NCBI GenBank assembly: GCA_963974935.1
Contig: CAXBEV010000007.1
Coordinates: 1 to 64,000, forward strand
DNA from: UBA4479 sp963974935
GTDB lineage: Bacteria; Pseudomonadota; Alphaproteobacteria; Rhodospirillales; Casp-alpha2
Direction: 5' to 3'
DNA length: 64,000 nucleotides
In this document: piece by piece, positions 26,133-34,629 of the stretch
How the letters are laid out: each line of letters opens with the position of its first letter
How positions within the stretch are numbered: position 1 is the first letter of the stretch
The notes under the pieces: model-generated
Databases searched by the model: none
What the model was told of the DNA's origin: nothing
The model's input: the letters and a program-made list of their open reading frames with translations, nothing else
Program-made: the position numbers and the translations under genes

Positions 26133-27127
26133 TTCGCTAACGCCTTCACTTCCCGATCGAGGTTATTTTTCTCAAAGCAGGCCGAAGTATGATTCGGCGA
26201 TATTTCTTCAAGAGGCGGGAAGCTCTTTGCGCATTCATCCGTCGCATAACGGCAACGCGGGCGGAACGAGCATCCAGCATCCAATTTTGTCAGATCAGGT
26301 GGCTGACCATCGACGGGGTCGAGCTTTGCCGAACGCTGTACATCCATACGCGGCACCGATTTTAGCAGGGCCAAAGTATAAGGATGGCGCGGATTGTGGT
26401 AGATATCCTGCGCGGTGCCCGACTCGATAATGCGGCCCGCATACATGACGTTCACCCGGTCTGCATAGCGCGCGACCACACCCAAATTGTGGGTGATGAT
26501 AATCATCGCCACGTTCATATCGCGGGTCAGATTTTTCATCAATTCAAGGATCTGCGCTTGGATCGTCACATCGAGCGCGGTCGTCGGCTCGTCAGCAATG
26601 ATCAGCTTCGGATCACACGCCAGCGCCATCGCAATCACGACGCGCTGACGCATACCGCCCGAAAGATGGTGCGGGTACTGTGCCAAACGACGATCCGGTT
26701 CAGAGATACCGACCATGCCCAAAAGCTTGACGGCTTTCGCCATCGCCTCTTCTTCGGACATATCGAGGTGAGCCAGCATCGGTTCCGTCAACTGCAGGCC
26801 GATGGTCAACACCGGGTTCAACGATGTCATCGGTTCTTGGAAGATCATGCCGATGTCGCGACCACGAATGTCACGCATCTCGTCTTCGCTCAGATCCAAC
26901 AGCTCTTTACCGTCGAACATGATGCTACCGCCGACAATCTTGCCCGGCGGCCATGGAATTAATCGCATAATGGTCATCGCGGTCACGGACTTTCCGGACC
27001 CCGATTCACCCACAACAGCGACGGTTTCACCCTGTTCCACAGTGTACGAAACACCATCAACAGCTTTGACGATCCCAGCAGACGTAAAAAAATGAGTCTG
27101 GAGATCTTTTATTTCCAGAAGCGCCAC
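26129..27127 (-). CDS. Peptide ABC transporter ATP-binding protein (DppD/OppD-like)
   Basis: 332 residues starting at GTG 27127, supported by agggagg four bases upstream. Walker A GESGSGKSVTAM, Q-loop IFQEPMTSLNPV, signature LSGGMRQRVVIAMAL, Walker B KLIIADEPTTALD, H-loop IIITHNLGVV, then the oligopeptide C-terminal region CSFRPRCRYATDEC. This is the first gene of the leftward operon: DppD-like, DppF-like, binding protein, DppB-like, DppC-like. The divergent region 27128-27445 should hold its promoter. Confidence 0.93.
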   Translation of the reverse strand: MALLEIKDLQTHFFTSAGIVKAVDGVSYTVEQGETVAVVGESGSGKSVTAMTIMRLIPWPPGKIVGGSIMFDGKELLDLSEDEMRDIRGRDIGMIFQEPMTSLNPVLTIGLQLTEPMLAHLDMSEEEAMAKAVKLLGMVGISEPDRRLAQYPHHLSGGMRQRVVIAMALACDPKLIIADEPTTALDVTIQAQILELMKNLTRDMNVAMIIITHNLGVVARYADRVNVMYAGRIIESGTAQDIYHNPRHPYTLALLKSVPRMDVQRSAKLDPVDGQPPDLTKLDAGCSFRPRCRYATDECAKSFPPLEEISPNHTSACFEKNNLDREVKALAK

Positions 27128-27445
27128 GTTTCCTCCCTAAGGTATTCAATCTTTTTTGTTATTGGAAGCAAACGTAGATGCGTCGACGAAAGCTGTCAAT
27201 TCATATCCCCATCTCATTTTTTCATGAAATACATCCCGCTTTGTTATGCTGCAGATGCGAAGGTGCATATTCCCCAAATACTCTTTGATTCTCTTCATGT
27301 GGCCAACTTGAACACTGAAAAAGTGTTATTTCACGGTGCACCGCACAACATGATGTGGCTTGCCGGAAACCTTTGCGATCAGCATATTGGCCGCACATTT
27401 CAACAATCAGATTCTTAAAAACACGAGGGAAAAGGAGACACCACC
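27128..27445. promoter_or_regulatory. Divergent intergenic region with an inverted repeat
   Basis: 318 bp between the peptide-importer operon and the CMD-family gene, with no convincing gene. It is more AT-rich than its surroundings. A perfect 6-bp inverted repeat AACACT-GAAAA-AGTGTT lies at 27311-27327 and could be an operator or small hairpin. The CMD gene's ribosome site (aaaaggaga) lies at the right end. No promoter boxes stand out clearly. Confidence 0.45.
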
Positions 27446-27850
27446 ATGGCATCCGATCAGTATGAGCGTGGCCTAAAGTGCCGCAAAGAAGTCCTTGGCG
27501 ACGCCTACGTCGAAGCGTCCTTAAACAAGGCCGACGACTTTAACCGAGACTTCCAGGAAATGGTCACAGAGTATTGCTGGGGCGGCACCTGGGGCCGCGG
27601 TGTATTGTCGAAGCGTGATCGTTCGATCCTCAACCTCGGCATGCTCGCGGGTCTCGGCAAAAGCCACGAATTTAAACTGCACTTCAAAGGCGCCATCACC
27701 AACGGCCTGTCGATGGAAGACCTTCGGGAAATCCTGATTCAGATCGGTGTGTATTGCGGCATTCCCGCCGGAATCGAAGCGTATCGTCTGGCCCGCGAAG
27801 TCCTCGCGGCCGAAGGTATTGATGTCGCACACATGGATGAGGGTAAATAA
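27446..27850 (+). CDS. Carboxymuconolactone decarboxylase (CMD/AhpD-like) family protein
   Basis: 134 residues. ATG 27446 follows aaaaggagaca. The single all-helical CMD domain shows LSKRDRSILNLGMLAGLGKSH, then NGLSMEDLREILIQIGVYCGIPAG near the end, a close match to protocatechuate-branch CMD proteins. There is no CxxC pair, so it is not an AhpD peroxidase. It may decarboxylate a lactone or act on a related acid. Two bases separate it from the next dehydrogenase gene, so the two form an operon. Confidence 0.85.
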   Translation: MASDQYERGLKCRKEVLGDAYVEASLNKADDFNRDFQEMVTEYCWGGTWGRGVLSKRDRSILNLGMLAGLGKSHEFKLHFKGAITNGLSMEDLREILIQIGVYCGIPAGIEAYRLAREVLAAEGIDVAHMDEGK

Positions 27851-27852
27851 CG

Positions 27853-28725
27853 ATGACTGCCACGCCCAACGTTATCGGTTTCGTCGGCCTCGGCCAAATG
27901 GGAGGCCCGATGGCCGCCAACATCGCCAAAAGCGGTGCCGAAATCATCGTCTATGATAAAGCCGGCACGTCCGAGCGCGCGCCGGAAGGCGCCAAGCTTG
28001 CGAATTCATTCGCCGATGTGCTGAGCGCCGCCGACACGGTATTTTTGTCGGTGCCCGATGGCCCCGTCTCCATCGCACTCGCCAAGGAAATCGCCAAGAC
28101 CGACGGTCGTCGTGCCCAGGTTATCGTCGACCTTTCCACCATCGGCCCGGAAGCCGCACGCGAGGCCGACAGTATTTTGAAAGCGGCTGGCGTCACCTAC
28201 ATTGACGCACCTGTCTCCGGCGGCCAAGCCGGTGCGCGGGCCGGCACCATCACCGTGATGTGGGGCGGCCCCAAGGTCGTTATGGATGCACACACGGATG
28301 TCTTGGCGTCTTTCTCAAAAAACGCCTTTCACTGCGGCGAAACGCCGGGCCAAGGTCAGTCGGTGAAGGTCCTCAACAACTTCCTGTCTGCCATCGCCAT
28401 GACGGCAACATCAGAAGCAGTGCTGTACGGCCTTTCGCAAGGCGTCGATATGAAGACGATCTTGGATGTGGTGAACGTGTCGACCGGTCAAAATACTGCG
28501 ACCATCGACAAGTTCCCAAAGCGCATCATGACCGAAAGCTTCGACGCAGGCTTTAAGACCAAGCTGTTGACCAAAGACGTCAATCTGTTCTTGAAAAACG
28601 CAAAAGCCGCCGGCACGCCGCTCACGCTCGCCGCCACCCTAGCCGCGATCTGGAACGGCTGTGACGCAACCCTACCCGACAGCGATTTCACGCGGATTTA
28701 CGAGTTCGTCCGCGATAAGGGCTGA
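27853..28725 (+). CDS. NAD(P)-dependent beta-hydroxyacid dehydrogenase
   Basis: 290 residues. Rossmann motif GFVGLGQMGGPMAANIAKSG, substrate-binding loop YIDAPVSGGQAGARAGT, and the catalytic lysine in GQGQSVKVLNNFL, all as in 3-hydroxyisobutyrate, tartronate-semialdehyde and L-threonate dehydrogenases. The substrate cannot be set from sequence alone. It is co-transcribed with the CMD-family gene. A threonate dehydrogenase role together with the otnK-otnC pair at 42.4-44.3 kb is possible but they are 14 kb apart. Confidence 0.88.
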   Translation: MTATPNVIGFVGLGQMGGPMAANIAKSGAEIIVYDKAGTSERAPEGAKLANSFADVLSAADTVFLSVPDGPVSIALAKEIAKTDGRRAQVIVDLSTIGPEAAREADSILKAAGVTYIDAPVSGGQAGARAGTITVMWGGPKVVMDAHTDVLASFSKNAFHCGETPGQGQSVKVLNNFLSAIAMTATSEAVLYGLSQGVDMKTILDVVNVSTGQNTATIDKFPKRIMTESFDAGFKTKLLTKDVNLFLKNAKAAGTPLTLAATLAAIWNGCDATLPDSDFTRIYEFVRDKG

Positions 28726-28738
28726 GTGTAGACGGCTA

Positions 28739-28837
28739 GATCATCCTTCGAGACGCGCTTCGCGCTCCTCAGGATGAGGAGATATAGTTTCAACATCCCT
28801 CATCCTGAGGAGGCCCGAAGGGCCGTCTCGAAGGATC
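28739..28837. repeat. Palindromic REP-type element (paired inverted copies)
   Basis: Two copies of a palindromic unit face each other: CCTTCGAGACG-(gcgcttcgcg)-CTCCTCAGGATGAGG at 28746-28779 and its inverse CCTCATCCTGAGGAGG-(cccgaaggg)-CGTCTCGAAGG at 28798-28835. Each inner part forms its own short hairpin. Very similar units are scattered in many alphaproteobacterial genomes. Here it separates two convergent genes and may act as a two-way terminator or mRNA 3'-end stabiliser. Only one such pair is in the window. Confidence 0.85.
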
Positions 28838-28840
28838 GCC

Positions 28841-29950
28841 TCAATACCCTTCGTCACGCAGCGGAAACGCCGACAGCGCGTGCGGTGCGTTCACGGCGTC
28901 CGGCTCAGATATAATGTGCTTGGCTTCAAGGCCATCATAACCAGTGACGCCGAGTAGGCCTAAGACCGATTCCACCTCAAGCTCCAACAGTTCCAACATG
29001 CGGACCACACCGGCAGTCCCGGCAGCAGCATAGGCCAGCCCTTGCAGCCGCCCGATGCCGACCGCATCCGCGCCCAAGATCATCGCTTTGACGACGTCGG
29101 CGCCGCGCATGATGCCGCCGTCCAGCACGACCTTGGCGCGGCCATCGACGGCCTGGACGACTTCGGGTAGCACGTCGATACCACCGCGACCGTGGTCCAA
29201 TTGTCGCCCGCCGTGGTTCGACACATAGACCACGTCGCAGCCTTCTTTAACCGCAATCTCGGCATCTTCGGCAGTGGCGATGCCTTTGAGCATCAATGGC
29301 GTGTCGAACTTATCGCGTACACGCTTGAAATCATCCCAGCTGAACGACCGCTGGTATTCCTCGCCCTGCGCCTGGGTTTGGCGGGCGACCGAAATAAAAC
29401 CCTTCGCCTTATCCCGTTCACGTCGACCGTAGTAATCCAAATCAATGGTAAAACAGAACCCAAGGTAGCCGTTATCCATGGCACGCTTAACATGATCATC
29501 GACCCAATCTGCATCGCCCCGCACATATAATTGAAAAATGCGGTGCGCATCCGGTGCCGCCTGGGCAACCGCTTCAAGGCCGGGCTTACAGACCGAACTC
29601 AGCATATGCATGACACCGAATATACCGGCAGCTTTCGAGACTCCCGAGCCACCCTCTTCGTAAAACTGCTGGAGCGAGCCGATCGGCGCCAAAATGATCG
29701 GCAGCCGAAGGTCGCGCCCTAAAAAAGATGTGCCGGCATTGAGGCCGTTGACGTCACGCATCACACGCGGTCGAAACGCCAACCGGTCGAGGGCCAGGCG
29801 ATTGCGCTTTTGCGTGGTCTCGGTCTCGGCACCGCCGATCAGATAATCCCAGGCACCATCATCCAAATTCGCCTGCGCCGCATCGACGAATTGATGTAGG
29901 ACCTGAAAACGGACCTCGATATCGTTCGCTTGTGCGTTGTCGTCAGCCAT
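28841..29950 (-). CDS. FMN-dependent alpha-hydroxyacid oxidase/dehydrogenase
   Basis: 369 residues from ATG 29950; ATG 29956 is two codons upstream but too close to the aaggggg site. TIM-barrel flavoprotein of the lactate/glycolate/mandelate oxidase group: RPRVMRDVNGLN, PIILAPIGSLQQF, LMLKGIATAEDAEIAV with the FMN lysine, YVSNHGGRQLDHGRGG with the active-site His and Arg, and KVVLDGGIMRGADVVKAM for the phosphate site. Cytoplasmic, no membrane-binding loop seen. It follows the RraA-family gene by 12 bp, so likely one operon for a hydroxy-acid or pyruvate-yielding route. Confidence 0.9.
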   Translation of the reverse strand: MADDNAQANDIEVRFQVLHQFVDAAQANLDDGAWDYLIGGAETETTQKRNRLALDRLAFRPRVMRDVNGLNAGTSFLGRDLRLPIILAPIGSLQQFYEEGGSGVSKAAGIFGVMHMLSSVCKPGLEAVAQAAPDAHRIFQLYVRGDADWVDDHVKRAMDNGYLGFCFTIDLDYYGRRERDKAKGFISVARQTQAQGEEYQRSFSWDDFKRVRDKFDTPLMLKGIATAEDAEIAVKEGCDVVYVSNHGGRQLDHGRGGIDVLPEVVQAVDGRAKVVLDGGIMRGADVVKAMILGADAVGIGRLQGLAYAAAGTAGVVRMLELLELEVESVLGLLGVTGYDGLEAKHIISEPDAVNAPHALSAFPLRDEGY

Positions 29951-29962
29951 CGCCATGCCCCC

Positions 29963-30454
29963 TTACCCGTGCATCGGTTTTTTGCAGACGATCACACCGT
30001 CGATGTCTGCATAGATATAGTCACCCGGATTTATCACCACACCGCCGAAGCGCAGCGGCACATCTGGAATACCATCTGCGTTGCGATGCGGCGGTACCGG
30101 CGTCGAACACAGCGCTTTCACGCCAAAATCCAATTCCATGATCTCATGCACGTCACGTACGGCACCGTTATAGATGATGCCTTCCCAACCCAGCTTGAAA
30201 GCGTCTTCGGCGATGTTACCGCCGGTCAGGGCGCGTCGTTGCGAACCACGCCCGTCGACCACCAAAACTTTACCCTCGCCGCCCCGCTTCAAAACATCCA
30301 TCAAGCCCTTGTTGGTTTCGTAGGTCGAAAACGTCACCGCCTCGCCGTGGAAACAGCGGCGCTTGGCAAAATCGTGAAACGTCAGCTCGACGACCTGCAC
30401 GTCTGGGTCAATATCACAGATGTCCGCAGCGCGGACGATAGCTTGCTTCGACAT
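29963..30454 (-). CDS. RraA family protein (HMG aldolase / RNase E inhibitor fold)
   Basis: 163 residues. Family signatures: VVDGRGSQRRALTGGNIAEDA and WEGIIYNGAVRDVHEI, where the Arg and Asp align to the metal/substrate site of 4-hydroxy-4-methyl-2-oxoglutarate aldolases, then PLRFGGVVINPGDYIYADIDGVIV. Members are either RNase E regulators or pyruvate-releasing aldolases. The neighbour is an alpha-hydroxyacid oxidase, so an aldolase role is favoured. The start ATG 30454 is preceded by cgggag. Confidence 0.85.
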   Translation of the reverse strand: MSKQAIVRAADICDIDPDVQVVELTFHDFAKRRCFHGEAVTFSTYETNKGLMDVLKRGGEGKVLVVDGRGSQRRALTGGNIAEDAFKLGWEGIIYNGAVRDVHEIMELDFGVKALCSTPVPPHRNADGIPDVPLRFGGVVINPGDYIYADIDGVIVCKKPMHG

Positions 30455-30581
30455 GGATGAACTCCCGAGATGTATTCAGAATTTATTTTTGTGATTTACA
30501 GACTAAACATTAAGGGGTCTTGGGCTAACGGTCCATCGCCGTTACACTGCATCAAATCATTTTTTCAAACAGGAGAGACAC

Positions 30582-30875
30582 GTGAGCAAGTTTGCCATTT
30601 TCGTCACCGTCAAAATCAAACAAGACCGGATTGAAGATTTCCTCGCCCAAGCCTATGCCAATGCAACGGCGGCTGTACGTGACGAACCGAACTGCCAGCA
30701 GTTCCGCATCATGCAAAACACCGACGACCCGTCGACGATCCATTTTTATGAGGTCTACACCGAAGCCGGCAGCCTCGACCACCACCGCGAGACGGTGCAC
30801 TACAAAGCCTACGACGCCGCCGCTGCCGACATGATCCTAGAGAAAACCGTCACCAAAATGGATGTGCTGCAGTAG
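30582..30875 (+). CDS. Antibiotic biosynthesis monooxygenase (ABM/YgiN-like) protein 1
   Basis: 97 residues, starting at GTG 30582 with aggagag four bases upstream. The single ferredoxin-like ABM domain has MSKFAIFVTVKIKQDRIEDF, DEPNCQQFRIMQNTDDPS and a His-rich stretch LDHHRETVHYKAY near the end. Members such as YgiN oxidise quinols without a cofactor, others are LsrG-type isomerases. Usually dimeric and cytoplasmic. The stop touches the end of the convergent MFS gene. Confidence 0.85.
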   Translation: MSKFAIFVTVKIKQDRIEDFLAQAYANATAAVRDEPNCQQFRIMQNTDDPSTIHFYEVYTEAGSLDHHRETVHYKAYDAAAADMILEKTVTKMDVLQ

Positions 30876-32105
30876 TCAGCTTTTATCGGTCCGCTCTTTA
30901 AAACTCGTGCCGATAATCACGACACCGATCAGCATCACAGCGCCCATGGCGAGCCAGGCGAGGCCGTAATCGTTGCCGCTGTGGTCAAGGACCAGGCCGA
31001 ACAGCGGCGGGCCGACGGTGCCGCCGACGGACCATGCGAGCGCATTGTAGCCGATGGCGGAGCCGACGAGGTCTGAGGGCACACTTTCGGCGGTCATCGA
31101 TAAAATCAGCGCAGCATAAGCCGCGAAGGTGCCGCCCATAACGGCGGCGAGCGCCAGCAAGGCCCAATGTGGCCAGCCCGGCGCGACGAAGTAGGCGATG
31201 CCGCACGATGCGACGCCGGCTAAAACCACGGCAATAACAATCCCCTTGCGGCGCGCGCCAAACAGGCGATCCGACAAATATGTGTAGCCGACGCGCCCGA
31301 ACGCGCACGCGGTCTGTGCCACGGCGACACCTGTTGCGGCCAGCGGCTGGCTGGCCCCTGCGGCATCGCGCAAGAACAGGGCGAGATAGGTAAATAAGCT
31401 CGATTGGCCGGTGTTGAACATCACGCATGCGGCGCAGATCGCGTTCATGTTGCGGTTGGTCATGACGGTTTTAAGATCACCTAAAATCGCGGCGAGACCG
31501 CCCACACGATGCACCGGCTTGCGGGTCAGCGGCAGGCACAGCATCGCGACCGCAAACGTCATCCCAGCCGCCGTCCACATCACGATCCGCCAATCCATGT
31601 AGGCAGCCATCACGCCACCGCCGGCGCCCAACACACCGCCCAACGGCACGCCCAATTGCTTGAGCCCCATCGCCGTGCCGCGCCACTGGGCGGGAAACCA
31701 GCGGACCACGCCTTTGGCGGTGGCCGGATTCACGAACGAATAACCGAGCCCCATCAGAAACGCGGCGGCCAGCGCCTGATAAAAGCCGACCGAGAGCGCG
31801 AACAACACCGCGCCTGTCGCCGACATCAAAGTGGCGCCGAACAACGTCCAACCGACGCCCATCCGATCTGTGATCGAGCCGCTGGGCAGCGCCGAAAACA
31901 ACTGCGCACCGAACACGGCGGACATGAAGAATCCGAACTCAGCCGCCGTGATTCCAAGATCGCCTCGGATCACCGGCCCCATTGCCATCACCGACAAGTA
32001 ACACGCCGTGCCCACCGTGTGCACCAGCGCCAACAATGCGATGCGCCCGCGCCAGGGGTTGAAACCTTGGGGTGGCGATGCAGCCGTCTCGGCGTGCTCA
32101 GACAT
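30876..32105 (-). CDS. MFS transporter, tandem copy B
   Basis: 409 residues with about 12 membrane segments. It opens NPWRGRIALLALVHTVGTAC and has the helix 2-3 motif GSITDRMGVGWTLFG. Very similar in layout to the upstream neighbour at 32098-33321 (shared NPW, VMAMxPVI, AAEFG, PATAKGVV/PSTARGVL and GTAMGLKQLGVPLGG), so the pair arose by tandem duplication. The two genes overlap by 8 bp. Substrate unknown; organic acids or sugar acids fit the setting, being linked to a phosphoesterase gene. Confidence 0.87.
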   Translation of the reverse strand: MSEHAETAASPPQGFNPWRGRIALLALVHTVGTACYLSVMAMGPVIRGDLGITAAEFGFFMSAVFGAQLFSALPSGSITDRMGVGWTLFGATLMSATGAVLFALSVGFYQALAAAFLMGLGYSFVNPATAKGVVRWFPAQWRGTAMGLKQLGVPLGGVLGAGGGVMAAYMDWRIVMWTAAGMTFAVAMLCLPLTRKPVHRVGGLAAILGDLKTVMTNRNMNAICAACVMFNTGQSSLFTYLALFLRDAAGASQPLAATGVAVAQTACAFGRVGYTYLSDRLFGARRKGIVIAVVLAGVASCGIAYFVAPGWPHWALLALAAVMGGTFAAYAALILSMTAESVPSDLVGSAIGYNALAWSVGGTVGPPLFGLVLDHSGNDYGLAWLAMGAVMLIGVVIIGTSFKERTDKS

Positions 32106-33321
32106 CGCGCCCTGCCCGCTCGGTAAACATAAAGATAATCATCAGTGTGCCGACGGCGACGACGGCGCCCGTCGCCAACCATGCGACTTCGAACCCGCCC
32201 CAATGGTCGACTATATAGCCGAACATCACCGGTCCCAGCATGCCGCCGATGTGCACGCCGACCATATTGACGCCAATCGCCGAGCCGGCGAGCCTGGGCT
32301 CCACCGCTTCGACGACGATGGCTTGCGCGACCGGCGCGAACGACGCAATCGTGATCCCAAGCGCCACCGTGAGCCCGAGCCCTACCGTCAACGCGAACCC
32401 CGAAATAGCGCCAGCACTTACCAGCGCCATCAAGCACAAAAACACCGCCGCCGTGCCGCACAGCCACGCCATCAGCACCGCCCGCCTGCCGTTATAAAAT
32501 CGATCCGATACCACGCCCCAACCGATCCGCGCCCCGGCGCTAACAACTTGCGCAAGACCAATTGCAAAGCCGGCCATTTCCTGACTGGCCTTCGCCGCCC
32601 CGGTCAGGAACAACGTTAGAAATCCAAAGAAATTGGTTTGGCCGACGTTCAACATCCCGTTGGCAATAGCGTAGATATTGAAATTGGTATCTTTCAAAAC
32701 GTCCCCCAGATTGGCGACGATACTTTTGCGCTGATCTGCGGGCAACGGCACGTGAAACCGCAGCAGACCCAGACAAAAAAACCCGTTTAGGATGATCAAC
32801 CCGGCGACACCCCACATGATCGACTGCCAGGGCACCGTTGCCGCCAGCACGCCGTTGCCGGCCGCAATCACACCGCCTATCGGGACGCCCACTTGTTTGA
32901 GGCCCATCGCCGTGCCGCGCCTGGCGCGGGGAAACCAATCCAGCACGCCCCTGGCCGTCGACGGGTTATTCATGGAATAGCCGATGCCCATCAAGAACAT
33001 CGCCCCAAGGCATTGTACATAGCCATCGGCCAGCGCCAGGGTGACCGCCGCGATGCACATCAACACATGCGCCGCAACCAACGAACGCCCGACCCCGTAT
33101 CGATCCGTAATCGCACCCGCCGGCATCGAGCCCAACGCCTGCGCACCGTAATAGACGGAAACAAAAGCGCCGAACTCTGCCGCGCCCAGGGACAAGTCCG
33201 CCGAGATCACGGGTGCCATCGCCATCACCGAGACAATGTTCACGGTGCCGACGACATGCGCAAAGATCAACGCCGGCAATCGGCTGACCCAGGGGTTATC
33301 GCCGACGATAGGCGCCTTCAA
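32098..33321 (-). CDS. MFS transporter, tandem copy A
   Basis: 407 residues, about 12 membrane segments. The start is TTG 33321 (TTGAAGGCG): the T-T-G-A overlaps the TGA stop of the phosphoesterase gene, and no other start lies before the first helix. Motifs: GAITDRYGVGRSLVAAH and GTAMGLKQVGVPIGGVIA. It is the paralogue of the next gene in the operon. Two related carriers in one operon could handle linked substrates, or import and export; which is not readable from sequence. Confidence 0.87.
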   Translation of the reverse strand: MKAPIVGDNPWVSRLPALIFAHVVGTVNIVSVMAMAPVISADLSLGAAEFGAFVSVYYGAQALGSMPAGAITDRYGVGRSLVAAHVLMCIAAVTLALADGYVQCLGAMFLMGIGYSMNNPSTARGVLDWFPRARRGTAMGLKQVGVPIGGVIAAGNGVLAATVPWQSIMWGVAGLIILNGFFCLGLLRFHVPLPADQRKSIVANLGDVLKDTNFNIYAIANGMLNVGQTNFFGFLTLFLTGAAKASQEMAGFAIGLAQVVSAGARIGWGVVSDRFYNGRRAVLMAWLCGTAAVFLCLMALVSAGAISGFALTVGLGLTVALGITIASFAPVAQAIVVEAVEPRLAGSAIGVNMVGVHIGGMLGPVMFGYIVDHWGGFEVAWLATGAVVAVGTLMIIFMFTERAGRDV

Positions 33322-34568
33322 GATTGCAGCGACTTTCCGTCCATATCATCGGCCGGACGGCCCAAGTGATGCATGGCAGTGGGCGCAATATCCAAAACCG
33401 ACGTCGCAACATTCGCGACGTGGCCCGGCGTAAATCCGGCGCCAGCGCAGATCAAAAACGGGCTTTGTTCGTAACGCCCGAGCCCACCGTGCTGACCGCA
33501 ACCCAGCGAGTTGGCGATTTTCAGGTCGCCTTGAAAAGCGATCGCAGTGCCTGGCATACCGGCGTCGCTTACGTCTTCATTAGCTTGCCCAAGCACCACA
33601 AGATCGATGCCGCCTTCCGGGTTCAGTCCGAGCGCCGCAATATCGTCGCCGATGACGACGCGCGCAATCCGAGGATCGTTTTGTAAATGATCGGCAATCG
33701 CTTGGCTGCGGGATTTGGCTTCGGGCGATAAATAGATCGTCGCACTTGTGCCCTGAGGGGCGATGGCGACGTCGGGCGAGCCCTTAGCGTCTTTCAGACC
33801 GGCCGCGACCAAAATCTCTTCGAGGTCGACGATCTCGCCGATGGTTTCATGACCGTGATCCGACGCGCAAATCAGCAATACGTCGCCGGACTCAATATCG
33901 TGGCGAATGTTGTCATAGACGCGGCCCGCCTGGGCATCGGCGGCCCGCACCACATCCAAATGCGCCGGTGAGCCGAGCGCCACTTCGTGCTGCGTATGGT
34001 CGGGTTCACACTGCCATAACAGCGCCAGTGCGGGTTTACGGTCATGCAAGACTTCGTCGATGAAGCGCTTGGTCAGCGCGGCGTCACCTTGCGTGTCATG
34101 GCTAACACCGTGCGGCGTAAGTGTCGTCCGCCCCGGCCCGAACGCAAGATCGCGATGGATCAAATGACCATACCCATCCGGATCTAAAAATAACGCAGCG
34201 CCCGGCGATGCATTGCCATAGATCACGGCGCCGCCGTGATCGCGTAGCCGTTCCGACATCGTCGGCACCTTCAGGGTGCGGCCAAAGGCTTGGTGCATCT
34301 TATCGCGAAAGTCCGGCGGGCCGACGCTGAACACTTCAAGGCCTTGCCCCAAATCGAGTGCCACCGCGTTGCCTTCAAGCCCGTTGCGTCCGGGTTTGCA
34401 GCCGGTCGCAATCGCCGCCGCCGTGGTCCGCGTGGTCGATGGAAAGACGCCGCCGTGGCCTTGGAAATGCGCGCCCGCTTTCGCGATCCGAATCAGGTTC
34501 GGGGTTATCTCGGGCGTCACCATGTCGGCGCGGAGCCCGTCACAAATCACGATCACAACACGTTTCAT
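33318..34568 (-). CDS. Alkaline phosphatase-superfamily phosphoesterase
   Basis: 416 residues from ATG 34568; a longer frame to 34679 lacks support. Metal sites as in the nucleotide pyrophosphatase/phosphodiesterase group: VICDGLRAD (first Asp), FPSTTRTTAAAIATGC (nucleophile Thr), QCEPDHTQHEV, ASDHGHETIGE (Asp-His) and GCGQHGGLG (last His). Two-metal hydrolysis of a phosphate ester or a phosphonate. No signal peptide, so cytoplasmic. The first gene of an operon with two MFS carriers, suggesting it works on an imported phosphorylated compound. Confidence 0.85.
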   Translation of the reverse strand: MKRVVIVICDGLRADMVTPEITPNLIRIAKAGAHFQGHGGVFPSTTRTTAAAIATGCKPGRNGLEGNAVALDLGQGLEVFSVGPPDFRDKMHQAFGRTLKVPTMSERLRDHGGAVIYGNASPGAALFLDPDGYGHLIHRDLAFGPGRTTLTPHGVSHDTQGDAALTKRFIDEVLHDRKPALALLWQCEPDHTQHEVALGSPAHLDVVRAADAQAGRVYDNIRHDIESGDVLLICASDHGHETIGEIVDLEEILVAAGLKDAKGSPDVAIAPQGTSATIYLSPEAKSRSQAIADHLQNDPRIARVVIGDDIAALGLNPEGGIDLVVLGQANEDVSDAGMPGTAIAFQGDLKIANSLGCGQHGGLGRYEQSPFLICAGAGFTPGHVANVATSVLDIAPTAMHHLGRPADDMDGKSLQS

Positions 34569-34629
34569 CGCGTAAACTCCTGAATGCCTGAATATAAGTA
34601 TTCTTGGGCACATATTCCTGAGCACATGT

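Noticed and set aside
28739..28837. tRNA or riboswitch in the hairpin-rich gap
   Set aside because: The structure is a symmetrical paired palindrome with no cloverleaf or conserved aptamer, matching a REP element.
30876..33321. The two MFS genes as one split gene
   Set aside because: Each has a full set of about 12 membrane segments and they align with each other over their length.
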